Positions 1-11,926 of a DNA stretch of 64,000 nucleotides are shown piece by piece (position 1 is the first letter of the stretch; every line of letters starts with the position of its first letter). The notes under the pieces were generated by a model. It ran no database searches. It was not told the origin of the DNA and was given only the letters and a program-made list of their open reading frames with translations. The DNA comes from Halicephalobus mephisto (lineage: Eukaryota; Nematoda; Chromadorea; Rhabditida; Panagrolaimidae), in assembly GCA_009193035.1 (NCBI GenBank), contig SWDT01000085.1:1-64000 (forward strand), written 5' to 3'. The position numbers and the translations under genes are program-made.

Positions 1-654
1 ATACCTGGAGGATTACTTACAACAGCAGAGTTTGGAGAGATTTAGTAATTTTAAAAACAGTAAATACACAGAAATTAGTTGGGGCAGAGAGATTTCATTT
101 CTAATTCCTACTAGTTATTAGAAGGAAATGGTCTTCAATTAATCTCATTCATTCAGTTCGAGACTAACATAGCTTATCCCTTAGAAATATTTTGATACAG
201 TTCATAAGAAAGAAGATCTATAAAATTCAATTGGAAAATCAATTTGATCATTTTGAATTCTCCTATCTACTTTGGATGAAAAACATGTTCAATCATGTCG
301 TAAATTAATTTGAGAGTTTAATTTGTTTTCTTATGAAGACAGATTCTGAGGTTTTGGTAATATCAGAGACTGGAAGTTCTGGAAAATATCCAAAATCATT
401 TGATATGTAGTAATTCTATTCAAGTAAATCATAGGAAAGTTATTTAAAAAGAAGTGCTTTGATTGTTCATTGAAAATTTCAAAATGTTTCTGAATCTCTT
501 TATCGTTTTTGAAAGCTGTTTCAACTCATATGAGAATTCCGTTTTCTTGCATAGATTTTTCTTTAGAGATGACAGGATGTGTTTTGGCGTTTTGTTCCAA
601 TTCATTTCTCCTTCTTTAATGAAAAAGTGGTGGAGTCAGTGGGGATTTATTCCC
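1..654. other. No gene recognised
   Basis: AT-rich sequence upstream of the 5S gene. The only open frame of any length here, starting near 463, runs into the 5S gene and is not credible as protein. Confidence 0.5.
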
Positions 655-773
655 GCTAGGGGTCAAACCAGGGTGAGAGCACGCCATCCCATCCGATCTG
701 GCCAGTGAAACGCCTTAGGGCTGGATTAGTACTTGGATCGGAGACGTCCTGGGAATCTCTAGTGCTCCTAGCT
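655..773 (+). rRNA. 5S ribosomal RNA gene
   Basis: The segment matches the 5S rRNA architecture. It opens with GCTAGG and closes with CCTAGC (767-772), which pair as helix I. The internal stretch GCACGCCATCCCATCCGATC and the later TTAGTACTTGGATCGGAGAC closely resemble my memory of nematode 5S, and they include the Pol III internal control region. It is followed directly by a T-run ending near 781, a Pol III terminator. Length is about 119 nt, normal for 5S. Differences from the C. elegans sequence concentrate in the 5' arm and in the loop after the CCGATCTGGC block, so it could be a diverged or relic copy. No SL1 RNA gene was seen nearby, unlike the C. elegans 5S-SL1 array. Confidence 0.9.
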
Positions 774-1223
774 TCTTTTTTCAACAAATTCAGTAAATTT
801 GAAATTACTAGAAAACTGATCAGAAAGGATGATAATTACCTCTGAGGGAAAGTAGGAAAATACCCATTTCGCTCTTTTAAACTTTTTCCTTCAAACAAAA
901 CGAGATGAAATATCCAAATTTAATTAACAATAAATCTCCCCAGTAATTACACAACTTTATCAGAGCTTTTAATTCATCTACATAAAGGTCATAAATAAAT
1001 CTAAAGACATCTTTCATATTTTATCTGCTTAGAATTTGTACAAACGTTTCATTTCTTTTTACAAGTTAATAAAAAGTGTATTTTTCCACTGATATCTGAA
1101 CTTTGTCATTTACAGAGTATACTTTAATTTTAATTAGAAACTTCTAAGTCACTAAATGAGTGTCCATTTTGAGAAAGAGTAATTCAAAAGTTAAACAAAA
1201 TTTCGGTTAAAATAGATCAAAAA
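774..1223. other. Intergenic, nothing recognised
   Basis: AT-rich sequence after the 5S terminator. I see no coding or RNA signal. Confidence 0.5.
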
Positions 1224-2565
1224 TTAATCTCCTCGATTTTTATTTAAATACTCTTGTATGAGTTTTACAGTATCCCCATTCAAGTTAGGAGTCTGCAGAA
1301 CTTTCTCTAGAATAATTTAGACAAGATCATCTTTCTCTTTGGATAGATCTCTATGTAGATCGGCTTTGTTATCATCACTTCTGTTGTCATTTTTTTGGAG
1401 TCGAGGCAAAATGAAAGCAAAATTTTTACCATTCTGTTCAAAATCAGGAAATGTCTCAATACGGAAATCTGATTCATTTGCTGTGGTCAAGACAGGGAGA
1501 TTCGTCTTGCCAAATTCTTGGAACTTTTCTTTTTATGATTTTGAACGTTAAGGACATGTCAATAGCTCATGATTAGAATTCTTCCTTTCATAGGGATAAA
1601 ATAGAAAGATTTGTCCCTCACACTTTCCTTTAACAAAATCTCCACATTTTATACGAACCAACTTTCTCAAGTCATCTGAATAGTTTTAAGAACACTTTCT
1701 CTCGAATACTGGTGATATTTCCTTATTTCGACTCTCTCCAGCAGAAGACATCAATGAATTCAAATTTAACAGCTTGTTCATCAGTTTCTGGGATAATTAC
1801 AAATTTTGTGGTTTTCTGAAGCTTATCAACAATATTACTGTTTCTCATTTGTGAAAACAGTAGTGCCCATACAATTACACTAATGCCCGTTGATCTGCAT
1901 CAGAGATCAGTTGTTCAATTAATGAAGCCATTGTTTCATTCCCACTAAGATCTCTAAAAAAGATCTCCTTCATAAGTATTTTTTTCACGATCTATGGAGT
2001 ATCTAATGTAATCAGTGTAACAGAAGAAGAGTCTCTTTAGCACTGGATATATCTTTAACAAATTATTTTATTTATCCATCCATAATCTTTTTCTTTTATA
2101 GATTACAGTGTATCTTATCAAATGAATTCCCTCGGAGTTTAAATCTGGAAGAATACCTGACACCTAGCCTCTTCCATCTTCATTTCAATTTTTCTGTGAA
2201 GTAGAGATATGCAGGAACTTTCTCAAATTCATTATGATTATTGATCTCGATTTTTCGGAATTTCTGATTCAGTTCCTGATATCAAAAAAAAACAAAATTA
2301 TCGAGTTCAAAATATCTTCTCTATTTCCTCTCTGAAATCCATCAATTCCTCCAGTGTTATGTTTTCAACCTTATCAAAGTTTATTTGAATTCCCCAGTTA
2401 ATTCCTATTTAATAACAATTCTATGATAGTTTCAGAAAGAGGATTGAAATTCAAATTATCAAAAAGTCCATTTCCTTAGAAAGTGCCCTAACTTTTTCGT
2501 TCCAGAATGTTCAGCAATAACTGTGCTCTCAAAATATCCATAATGATCTCATTAACAATCATTTA
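1224..2565 (-). pseudogene. Decayed member of an unrecognised gene family, copy 1
   Basis: Minus-strand translation gives several coding-like blocks broken by stops and frame changes: NWGIQINFDKVENITLEELM near 2385, KFVIIPETDEQAVKFEFIDV near 1785, and a C-terminal block containing NGDTVKLIQEYLNKNRGD that stops at 1224. The same C-terminal block, as DGDTVNLIQNYLVKNQGN, occurs on the plus strand near 4400. Two diverged copies of one protein tail is the evidence that this was once a gene. I do not recognise the family. Exon borders cannot be fixed because the reading frame is broken repeatedly. Confidence 0.55.
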
Positions 2566-4229
2566 AAATATAAAAATAAAAAATCGTTCACTTCCAAGCC
2601 ATATTGTAACACCAACAATTGTCTAATTTCCATCCACATAATCAAGCACAAATTTCTAAGAAATAGTGAATAGGATATATTCAGCAAAATCAACAAGATA
2701 GATTTTCATGCCTATTTGAAAATAAATCACCATTTTAGAATCGAAAAGAAGGAAACTCAATGTGAAAGAAGATCGAGATGTTTTCCATAAAGAGAACAGA
2801 ATTCAACAGAGTGCAGATGAAATGTTTCCTGATTCAGGAGTTAATTTCAAAGATCTTCCTCCATTTATCTGTCTTTATAGACTCATGGTTGGGAACTGAA
2901 TATCGGATCCCTTCTTTGTCAAGAACTTTGAACAGTCTTCTTAAAGTCGAAGAATTTCTTAGCAAAGGAAGTCTAAAAATGAGTAAAATTGACTTTTCAT
3001 ATATGAAACATTGCTCCAAGTCCATTATGTTCAACAGTATTCTGCAAAGAGCATTCGTGAACTATCTCAAAAACAGGTACTACAATTTTACTTTTAATAG
3101 TCCCACTTTGACAATGATGTTGATCAGACTAGTTAATGATCGGGATATAAACTTTCGAACATAAGCTTCATTATTAGAGTAACTAGTGATTTGACATTTT
3201 ACAACAAGTGTATTTAGTCGTATTGTTTTTATTATTTCTCATTGGAATTTTACAACAGAATAGATCTCGTGAATACTATAAAATTTGCATGTTAGGAGAG
3301 ACTAATGATTTTTAAAATGACCATATGTACTTAAATATCTCCAATGGCCTATTATATATTATTCTATTATATAACTTAATATCATCAGAAGCAATTTGAT
3401 TGTCCTAAATGACTATAAATAACTTCTGTCATTCCACCTCCTCAAACATCCTCCAAATGTTATATCAGTAAGTCTCAGAAATCGGTACTCTTCAAATTTT
3501 AAACTTTTTTATGACATTCCTTATTTCATGGGTTTCATTCTTAAAAAGATTTGTTATTCAGTCTTCCAGGACCGTATAAGCTACTATTTAAAGTAAAGTA
3601 TCAAAGGACCTCGGCTTTTGAATTATTTTCGACGAAAAGAAATATTGGTATTTTGAATGTTGCATTTACAGACGAGTAAATGAATCTGAGGAATTCCTAG
3701 AATGCATATGTGTGGTCATTAGGTCAACCAAATGAATGAACATTGGTGCAGTTGTATGAACTCAGTTATTTTTACTCATGACGAAAACGATATTGTTGTC
3801 CAGAAGCTCAAGACAAGAGAAAGATTAAAAAACACGAATGTGATAATCTCAAATGATTAATCTGAACTAATTGTTGCTACCGAGAGAAACTCTGAAGGAA
3901 ATAAATTCGGATTCCTTGGATGTCTTTTACTGAACACAATCAAACGGAATAAACTTCATTATTGCTAGAAATAGAATATTCTTAAAGCTGTTCTGATGAT
4001 TTGAGGAAATGAATTTGTATCACATGTGAAGAATTTGTTCAAATAACATGTACAGGACAAACCTTTTTATTTTGTGTCTGTGAAAAAAGAGTTTTAATTA
4101 CAAACTGTTGACATGTTAAGTGTAGAGAAGAAGAACAGGAAGTTCACAGAATTATAATGATTCTGGAAATTCTTCTACTTTAGGTAACACAGACCAAGTG
4201 GATTCAAATATCTATATCTCCAGTTCCTG
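2566..4229. other. No intact gene recognised
   Basis: Short open frames on both strands overlap each other at 2778-3164. The minus-strand one (66 residues, 2834-3034) contains NHESIKTDKWRKIFE, which looks like real former coding sequence, possibly of the same decayed families. I cannot link it to a start, splice sites or a known protein. Confidence 0.4.
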
Positions 4230-4441
4230 AACTTAGATAACACTTTGATTTTGACTCAACTTCAGAAATTCTTCAAGGACAATAATGCTGATGAGAGGAT
4301 TCTTCTGAGCACTAATATGATGTTAGACGAGAACAATATCTTACTCGAATTATTCTGGAGAAAATTGTGCAGATACCAGCACTTGATGGAGATACAGTGA
4401 ACCTCATACAAAATTACTTGGTCAAAAATCAAGGAAATTAG
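4230..4441 (+). pseudogene. Decayed family member, copy 2 (C-terminal end)
   Basis: This plus-strand fragment matches the C-terminal part of the remnant at 1224-2565. Both have an I-I-L-E-K start to the block, then D/N-G-D-T-V-x-L-I-Q-x-Y-L-x-K-N-x-G, then a stop at the same position (TAG, 4439-4441). Upstream, a diverged asparagine/leucine-rich stretch also aligns loosely, but in another frame, so at least one frameshift separates the two. No upstream exons were recognised. Confidence 0.5.
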
Positions 4442-5099
4442 TTTCTCATTAACATAATCAAGGTTTTGTAGTCAGAAATTCACTCTATTTCGATGAATGG
4501 GACAGTATTTCTCAGTTTATATTCTTCTTTCCCTTGAATTTCTTTCTTATTTCCATCCAGATTTATATTAGAAACTATAAATTCATCTTTCTAAGATCTG
4601 TCATGAGATAACTCAAATGATGGAATCTAAGAACATTTGGGATTTCTTCTGACTCTTTTTAGAATATCTTGTATGGTTAAAACATTTTTATTTTTTCGTT
4701 ATTTTCTATTCCTTCACCGATAAACACCTTGAAGCTATGAGAAACATTTTGGAGATTTTCAATGACTGTAGAGAATCTTTGCTCTCATGAAAGTACTCCA
4801 TGATTTCTTTTCTTAGGTGATCTGTCTTTGACTGGAGTTCCTTATTCCATTTCAATACATTCATAATTTAACCTTTTCGAGGAAAATCGATGTACAACTT
4901 TATTTGGATTCTAGATCAACAGTCACCAAGGGAACCTCTTCAAACAAGTCCCAGAATTCATTCGAATAAAGAGTTTCTTAAATGTCCGTCTCCTTCATGA
5001 AGTCTATTCGGAAAGAGTAGATATTTCTCCAATTCCTTTTAGAGTTGGTTGTATTCCTCATGGTTCTGAGGGCATTCAGGTTTCTGTTTTTACTTCTTA
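4442..5099. other. No gene recognised
   Basis: AT-rich. Minus-strand coding-like scraps such as SNEFWDLFEEVPLVTVDLES near 4930 are interrupted by stops. They probably belong to the decayed gene at 5100-5300. Confidence 0.4.
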
Positions 5100-5290
5100 C
5101 CTGAACATTCAAAGCATTTCCATCAACATCGTCTACCAAGATTATGGAACCGTCTTCACCAAGGAGAGTCAGATATTTTACTTTCAGACGGTAGATGTGC
5201 TCTCTTCTGAAATAGGTTTAGAATATCCAGGTCATGTTGGGAGATAACATTAACTGTGTTATCAGTGCAAGTTTTAAACATATCTGTGAA
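5100..5290 (-). pseudogene. Coding-like exon remnant
   Basis: Minus-strand sequence reads as MFKTCTDNTVNVISQHDLDI and then, after a one-base frame slip near 5215, continues as KVKYLTLLGEDGSIILVDDV up to a good splice donor (GTAAGA) near 5102. An acceptor TTTCACAG precedes the first block near 5285. It looks like one exon of a gene that has lost its frame, and the following sequence contains stops. Family unknown. Confidence 0.4.
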
Positions 5291-7776
5291 ATAAAGTGAG
5301 TTAGGTTAAAAAGTGGTAGAAATTAATACCAGAAACATTGGGAATTCCCAGAAGATCTCCGATTCAAATAATAATCGAATCCTATTGGTTTTAATGGAGT
5401 AGATAATAGAAAATGGAGTCCATTCATAACTGTTTATCTATTACTGATGTACCCTGGAGGTATCTAGACTCCAGTCCTTTGGAACAATGATTGGAGAGGG
5501 GAAACTTTTCATCTCCAACACTATCTTAACAACTCAAAAACTGTTCTCTGATACGATTAAATCAGCAATTTCTAAGTAACTTTCCCAACCATGGCAATAA
5601 CTTCACCTATGATCATAAATGTTTCAAATATTTATTAATAGAAACAAACTCATAGCTTTTTCTAAGTGAATTTGGAAAAAGTTTCCCATCCTAAATATAA
5701 ATTTCTAGAGGTTTGCAACAATTGATCATTGAGAGAATAAGAAATCTAAGAATGACATTAGTCGTGGGACGAAATTAGATCTTCTTATCTTTTTTTATCC
5801 ATTTGATGTTCGAACAGAAATCAACGGTAATTACTGTGTTTTTAAAAATATCAGAAGTCTACGGGTAATTAGTGGAAAACTATGAAATTTCAAAGCAGAT
5901 TATTGATTCAAAAACTACTCAGAGAATTATTAATTTCAGCACTCGAATGCTGATACTCGGAAATAAGAAACATGGTAATGTTGGATAATTTCTCGTAAAT
6001 TCCCTTATACTGATTAAATACAAAAATCAAAAATATAAATAGTTGTACAAATACTGCTAATGTTCTTGAATTCGTTTTTGAAATGAACCAAATTGTTATT
6101 CTCGTTTTCATTAACTTTTCCGATTTGTTCATTCCCACAAGTGGAATGAATACAATAATAAACATATGTAATATATTATGAAACATCATTTAATCTCCAA
6201 TCTTGATGTTGCTGTTGAAATTATTGAAATGGATATTGATGTTCCCATGGAATTGCATCAACTCGGATTTCTAGAACGTTCTGAAACATTTCAGAACTCG
6301 AGGTTCAGATCTTTGTTTCGAAATCATATTTTTATAAATATAAGAAATATCGTTATAAAATTGTTTTGGTACAAATTACTAGACTTTTCTAACAACTTCT
6401 GCCATTCTCGATTTAATATGTTGATTCTAAAATTCTTAAGAAATACTGAAATCTTCTAGAAAATTCTAAACCTATGAACCGAGGTGATTTCGTAAGTTTC
6501 ATTTACAATGTTTTTAATAGCATGATTCTTGGGATTCCTTAACTTTCATGCTGAAGTGAAATCTAATGTAAATTCCTACGATAAAAATCTTTTCTAAAAC
6601 GATAATTGTTCCCGCCATTTCTGGAATCAAGTTCTGTAATGTTGTTATGCATCAAATATCATTGGATAAAGAGTGTGTTGAGAAATTGTGTCTACCCATT
6701 ACTAGAGGAAGTCCATATCATTTCACGTACAAAACGAATCGAAAGAAAGAAGTGGCAAATCTGGTAATTCGATAGTGAAATCAATTTGTCTTATTTTTCT
6801 ATTTTTATAGCAATTCTGGAAGTCCCTAGAATATCCATGAGTTGAATACTGAATAATTCCAGGAATTTAAATAACAGTGTGTCTACCGCTGATATGAGAG
6901 GATAAAAGATTCTCAGTATTTGAGACCTTTGAGGAATTAAAACCTTCATTCGAATATGAGAACTGATACCCAGGTTTGTGCTCTCTGGAAAAGAACTCTT
7001 CTTTCTTTTGAGGAATGCTTTAAACATAACAGAGAATCTTCTTCGGGAATTGGAGATTCTACGAGTACTATTGTCGTTGAGGAGATCCGTTCTGTAAGAT
7101 ACTCGTTCAATTGGGCAAGGAACAAGAGACATCGTTATATTCTCTGGTTTCTTTGGAAAAGTTATGAACTGTGAGAAAGTAGTCAACTACAGTGAATGAA
7201 TGAAGGCTGAAATTGAGTATGTCATCAGTTCTACAATATCTTCCACGAATCTGGTCAAATGTCAGGGAATTTGACACTCAGGTTTGAAATCTAATTTGTT
7301 TCTTATTCATATTAATGTCGATTATTGATGATAGTATTGTTCTTGATAGATTGATTCAAATGACAATGAAGTTGATTTCTGTAAATAATGTTTCTGATCT
7401 TTGAAATGCTATTCATTTGTGGTGGAGTAAAGTAAATTCAGAGCACAAAGGTGTGAATAAAATTTAGTTTCGAGATTAATCCTGCAGAATTCAGTTCAAA
7501 GAGCATTTCACTGGTCTGTATTTGATTTTGTTTTTAATTTTTCTTTTTCATTTGTTGAGAGCATTTTATGGACTTTAATTAACGATTTGATATTTTCAGA
7601 TTGAATATCGGAAATTATAATCAATAAATTTTGTTCACATCTTAGTCTCTAAGTTTTAGATAAAGTAGTGATGGACACACGGAGCCTAATCAGAAGAAAG
7701 AGGAATGGAAGAGGTTCCATCATCGAGTAAAATTGTATTATTAGAATGTTATCAACAGTCATTTTATTGATATTCA
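5291..7776. other. No gene recognised
   Basis: AT-rich. Overlapping open frames of 70-130 codons occur on opposite strands near 5908-6459 and 6791-7186. None shows domains, conserved motifs or splice continuity, so none is called. Confidence 0.45.
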
Positions 7777-9970
7777 ATGGGACAGTCGTCGTCTACAGTT
7801 GCTCGCTCCGAAAATAAACTTATTGCTTGTGGTATTACTAAGAATTGGGAAGATGAATTTGAAATAAGAACTTATAATGTAAAAACGAAAAAGTTCACTC
7901 ATTTTAAATCTAGGAAAAAATTCATTAATAGTATTTTTTACCAGCTAAGTGAACTATTTGGATATGGTTTAAAATCTTATGTCGAATCCATCCTTGAAAT
8001 TACTGATGACCTAGTTAGAAAATACGGAGATGATATTGGGACTATTGCTATAGATAATAAAGATGGCTATTTCAAAAAAGAAGATTTCAAGAAATATGGT
8101 AATCTAGTCCATCTTGCTACGAAAGAGGAACTGGATTTTAACTATTATTTGGAAGAAAAAGTTGAATATTCTGTTGGGGAGTTGATTATTCAATTTAACG
8201 ATTATTACGATTGGAGGAAAAATGCTAAAATAATTACTTTATATCAGTGCACAACAGTTGCCGAAGGGAGAGTGACATGGAAAAAGCTGGATAGAAGAGA
8301 ATATGGATTCAATAAACGCATTGATTTCGAGTACGTTGAAAGGATGTTCGATCTCAGAATGAACCAAGTTCATGTTGTTTTTGAATATAGTCGAAAGAAG
8401 TTTAATGAATTATATGGTTCTGAATTGGACAAATACGGTTTCAAAAGTATCAATTTTATTAAAGGGGCAGTAGGTGGTGAGTCACTATTCCTTGCTAGAC
8501 ATTTAATTTCTAATCCAGAAGTTTCCATCTTAGTTAAAACCGAATATTCTAATGAAGACAGCCTCAATACTTACACCATTGAAGATTGTAATTTCATCCA
8601 CGTTCCAAAACTAGTTAAAGAATATGAGCCAAGAACGGATATCATGGGAATCGATCTCGGATCAACCAGGTCTGTTCTGGCTGTTTCTAGAAACAGACAA
8701 ATCCATGTTATTCCAATCGACAACTCTTCTCCTGGAGACCTCTGGACAGAATCTGTAGTCTCCTTTGATGAAGAGAAACCGATTATTGGAAGAGCAGCGG
8801 TCAGAAGACTCAGAACCAAACCTGATTATGTTATTTTCGATCATAAACTTTTGAGTAATAGAGGTCATCGAGAGAAAATGTCAAAGCAGTCAATATGGCC
8901 TTTCAAGTTCAGTTTCAAAAGAGATCAGCCACACTTAGGATCACAGACCTGCCATGGTTTGGAAGATTTTTCTCTACCAAAGATCAACGCAATCTTTCTG
9001 GAACGAATGGCAAAAGCAGCAAGTGAGTATCAGGATATATTTAATAATGGAAATTCTGTCAGAAAGGCAGTCATCACTGTTCCGAGATATTTCACATACA
9101 AGAATTACGAGTTTAATTTAGATCCTCTTATCTCGAGCACCATTGAAGCAGCGAAGTTGGCTAATATAGAAGTGGTAGACATCATTGAAGAGACCCACGC
9201 CGATCTTCTCTACTATTTGTCCAATGAAAGGTATTCTGAAATGATCAAACCAAGAAAGAAGATTGCCATCTTCGACATCGGAGGAGGAACTTGTATTTGC
9301 AGAGTTTATCAAGTTTCAGAACATAAGGGTAAAATGTATGCAACTTGTATCAGAGAATCAGATTCATATTACGATGCCAAATGTTCTGGAAGGACTATTG
9401 ACAATATAATTATTGAAGAACTAGAAAAATCAATTCCAGAGGATTTAAGAAGTGATGTGAAACTAAGAACATTGGAAGCAGCGAAGAAGATCAAGCATGA
9501 TCTTTCTTTTGCGGAGAAAACAGAGTGAGTCAAATATTATGATAAATGAGAAAAGCATTTATTTCAGGCTTGATTTGTCGGATATTCATCCTCGTCTTGA
9601 GAGAATAGTCGAGTTCACAAGAGAGTGGTTCGAAGGGAAAGTAAAAACGCGTTTTGAAAGTTATTATGCTTATTACAAATTTAAATCACATCCACTTCCA
9701 ACTCAAAGGAAGGATCGATGTAACCAGAGAGGATATTGGAAAGGACAATATACTCCATTCACTGACGTAGACATTGTGTTCTTAGCTGGAGGAACCTGTA
9801 GAATCCCATTTGTTCAAGAATGGATTAAAAAACTATTCCCTAAAGCAAAACTAGTCATAGACGGAGAACTAGAGATCATCACAGCCACTGGAGCTGCGAT
9901 CCACGCTCTTCAAGTCCTCAGTGGAGAGGTTGAGCCTTATATCAAAGTTATTAAAGAAAACAAGGATTAA
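7777..9970 (+). CDS. HSP70-like ATPase-domain protein with a novel N-terminal half
   Basis: Two exons, 7777-9524 and 9568-9970 (43 nt intron, GTGAGT...TTTCAG), give 716 residues. From about residue 286 the protein is an HSP70-type nucleotide-binding domain: phosphate-1 motif GIDLGSTRSVLAV (about 291), AVITVPRYF (about 430), phosphate-2 IFDIGGGTC (about 500) and adenosine motif FLAGGTCRIPFVQ (about 652). It ends some 50 residues after the adenosine motif, so the substrate-binding domain and lid of true HSP70 are absent. The first 285 residues match nothing I know. A block there (INFIKGAVGGESLFLARHL, about 227) faintly resembles an adenosine-binding loop, so a second degenerate actin-like lobe is possible. 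The N-terminus MGQSSS fits an N-myristoylation signal. Expression and function are not inferable; it is probably a divergent HSP70/HSPA12-like ATPase. Confidence 0.85.
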
Positions 9971-11926
9971 ATACCGTACTCACAGGAAGAACAGATAAAA
10001 GACGTAGGCTACCGAATTAGTGTTTTCGAATTATAAATTGACTATTATGAAAGACCTTATGTTCCATATCTGTTTTACAACTATCTCCAAAATGCTTACT
10101 GTCGAAAAACTTTGATTATTATACGTCAAAACTCCATAAAGAAAGAAGAAATTCATGTTGTAACTTATGTGTTGTTCAAAAAGTAAAATTAATTGCGAAT
10201 AAATAAACTGGTTCTAATTTAAGTATAAATCTCGGATGTTTATATAAAATATCAATAAAACAGAAAAAAACCTACTTTTATAGTTATAAACCCAATCACG
10301 GCGTCATAGACACATTACTGTAGAGACACAAAAAATCAACTTTTTTGCCGATCAGCTTCAAAAAACAGAAGATAAAAGTAACTGAGAATACAGAATAAGA
10401 AAAAGAAAAACTCAAAATGAAAAAATCTGACCTGAAATACCCTTGGTGAAATGAAGGAAAACATCTGGAAGATTTTGCAATTAACCAGTCAGTAAAAGTG
10501 AGGGAATGAAATAATAACAATCAGAGGGGAAATTACATGGCGTCACAATATTTTAAGCTTAAAAAGTTGTGTTTTACTACTTTTATAAATATAAAAGTAA
10601 ATGTATGATTACTGGAAATTTACACTCTATATGAGAATAATGAAACAATGCCAATTGAGATTCAAACAAACATGTTTTTTGCTCAAGGACAATATTTTTC
10701 AATAAAGTAACTGTTTTATTTCATGCAAATCAAAGTTCTCTCAGTGTCTCTAATTTTTGACTAGCTTCTGAAATAAGAAAAAGTTTTAATAATTCTGTCT
10801 CTTCAGATAGATGGGGATCCTAATGGAAGCAGTTCGAAATTTCGGTGCGGCAACGGTAGTCTATGTCACATTTCACCCAAATGGACGAACCTTGAGATTT
10901 CTCATTTTCTTATGTTAGGACCATTCAAATCTTATTTTCTGTGATTTTTAGCATTTTTTCAAATTCTTGGTTGAAATTTATTTTCAACATTTTTTATAAT
11001 AGATAGAGCATTTAGAAACAGAAAAGACTCACTTTTCATATCAATAATATTAAATTTGTCTTAAACTATGAGTTATAATGCATTATATCAATATTTTAAA
11101 GAGAATTTTATGAATCTATCAATTGCCGTAATTGAAATAAGGTAATGAATAGTAGTTCTGAATAGTTGGTTATTTTATCTAATGCTTGTTAGTGATATAG
11201 GAGGATACAACTAAAATAGTTGAGTTCATGGGTATATATTTTGAGCTTTTTTCAAGCTTCTGACTCAAACCTAAGCATAATTCATTAGCAGTCAATCAAG
11301 TTCTGTCACTAGACAAGTGTTTTTTAACCTAAACTCCTAAATTGATATATGAAATTTTAATGCAAAGCATTCATTTTGCAGCTAAATAGATCTATGATAA
11401 TAATTGGATATATTATTTTTCTGTAAAAATGCATCTAATTCATTGTTACTAAGTACGAAGATGGAGAAAATTGTGAAATATATTGCACCAATTAAGTAAC
11501 AACGAAAAAAAGTAGATTTAGTGATAAATAATTCTAAAAACTAGGAAATCTGTGGTCTTAGTACGGAAAAGCCGCAAGTTTAATCAATTCGTCATTTTGG
11601 GCGAGTTGGCGAAAGGTGATAGAAACTATCGTCCTCACCCCGAATTATTTGCGTGAAATTATGATAATTCTCTGTTCAACACATTCAAAGCAGCGCGTAT
11701 TTTGGTTCTTGGCATTATGTCTCAAATTCTCGCGACAAATTTTTAGCTTCTTCACCATGATGGGAGTTAAAAAAGGGTTTTTCTTCGTGTTCAGTTTCAC
11801 TTTCGGTGCTAACACATAAATCCATTTTAGTTATTAATCGCATATTTTATTAATTATGTAGTCTTCTTTAATACTTTTTAAGAATATTTCATAAATTGTG
11901 TTTATATTTCAGATTTTCCAAGTAGA
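9971..11926. other. Intergenic, with repeats shared with 19.5-19.9 kb
   Basis: No gene seen. 11440-11600 is an inverted copy of 19780-19900 (the stretch GATGGAGAAAATTGTGAAAT and its flanks). 10846-10925 resembles 19691-19775 in direct orientation. These flank copies A and B of the ubiquitin-like/kinase-like genes, so the duplicated unit includes upstream DNA. Confidence 0.6.

Noticed and set aside
463..708. 81-codon open frame on plus
   Set aside because: Its end lies inside the 5S rRNA gene and the sequence has no protein features.
2778..3164. 128-codon open frame on plus
   Set aside because: It overlaps a more coding-like minus frame and has no motif; probably chance in AT-rich decayed DNA.
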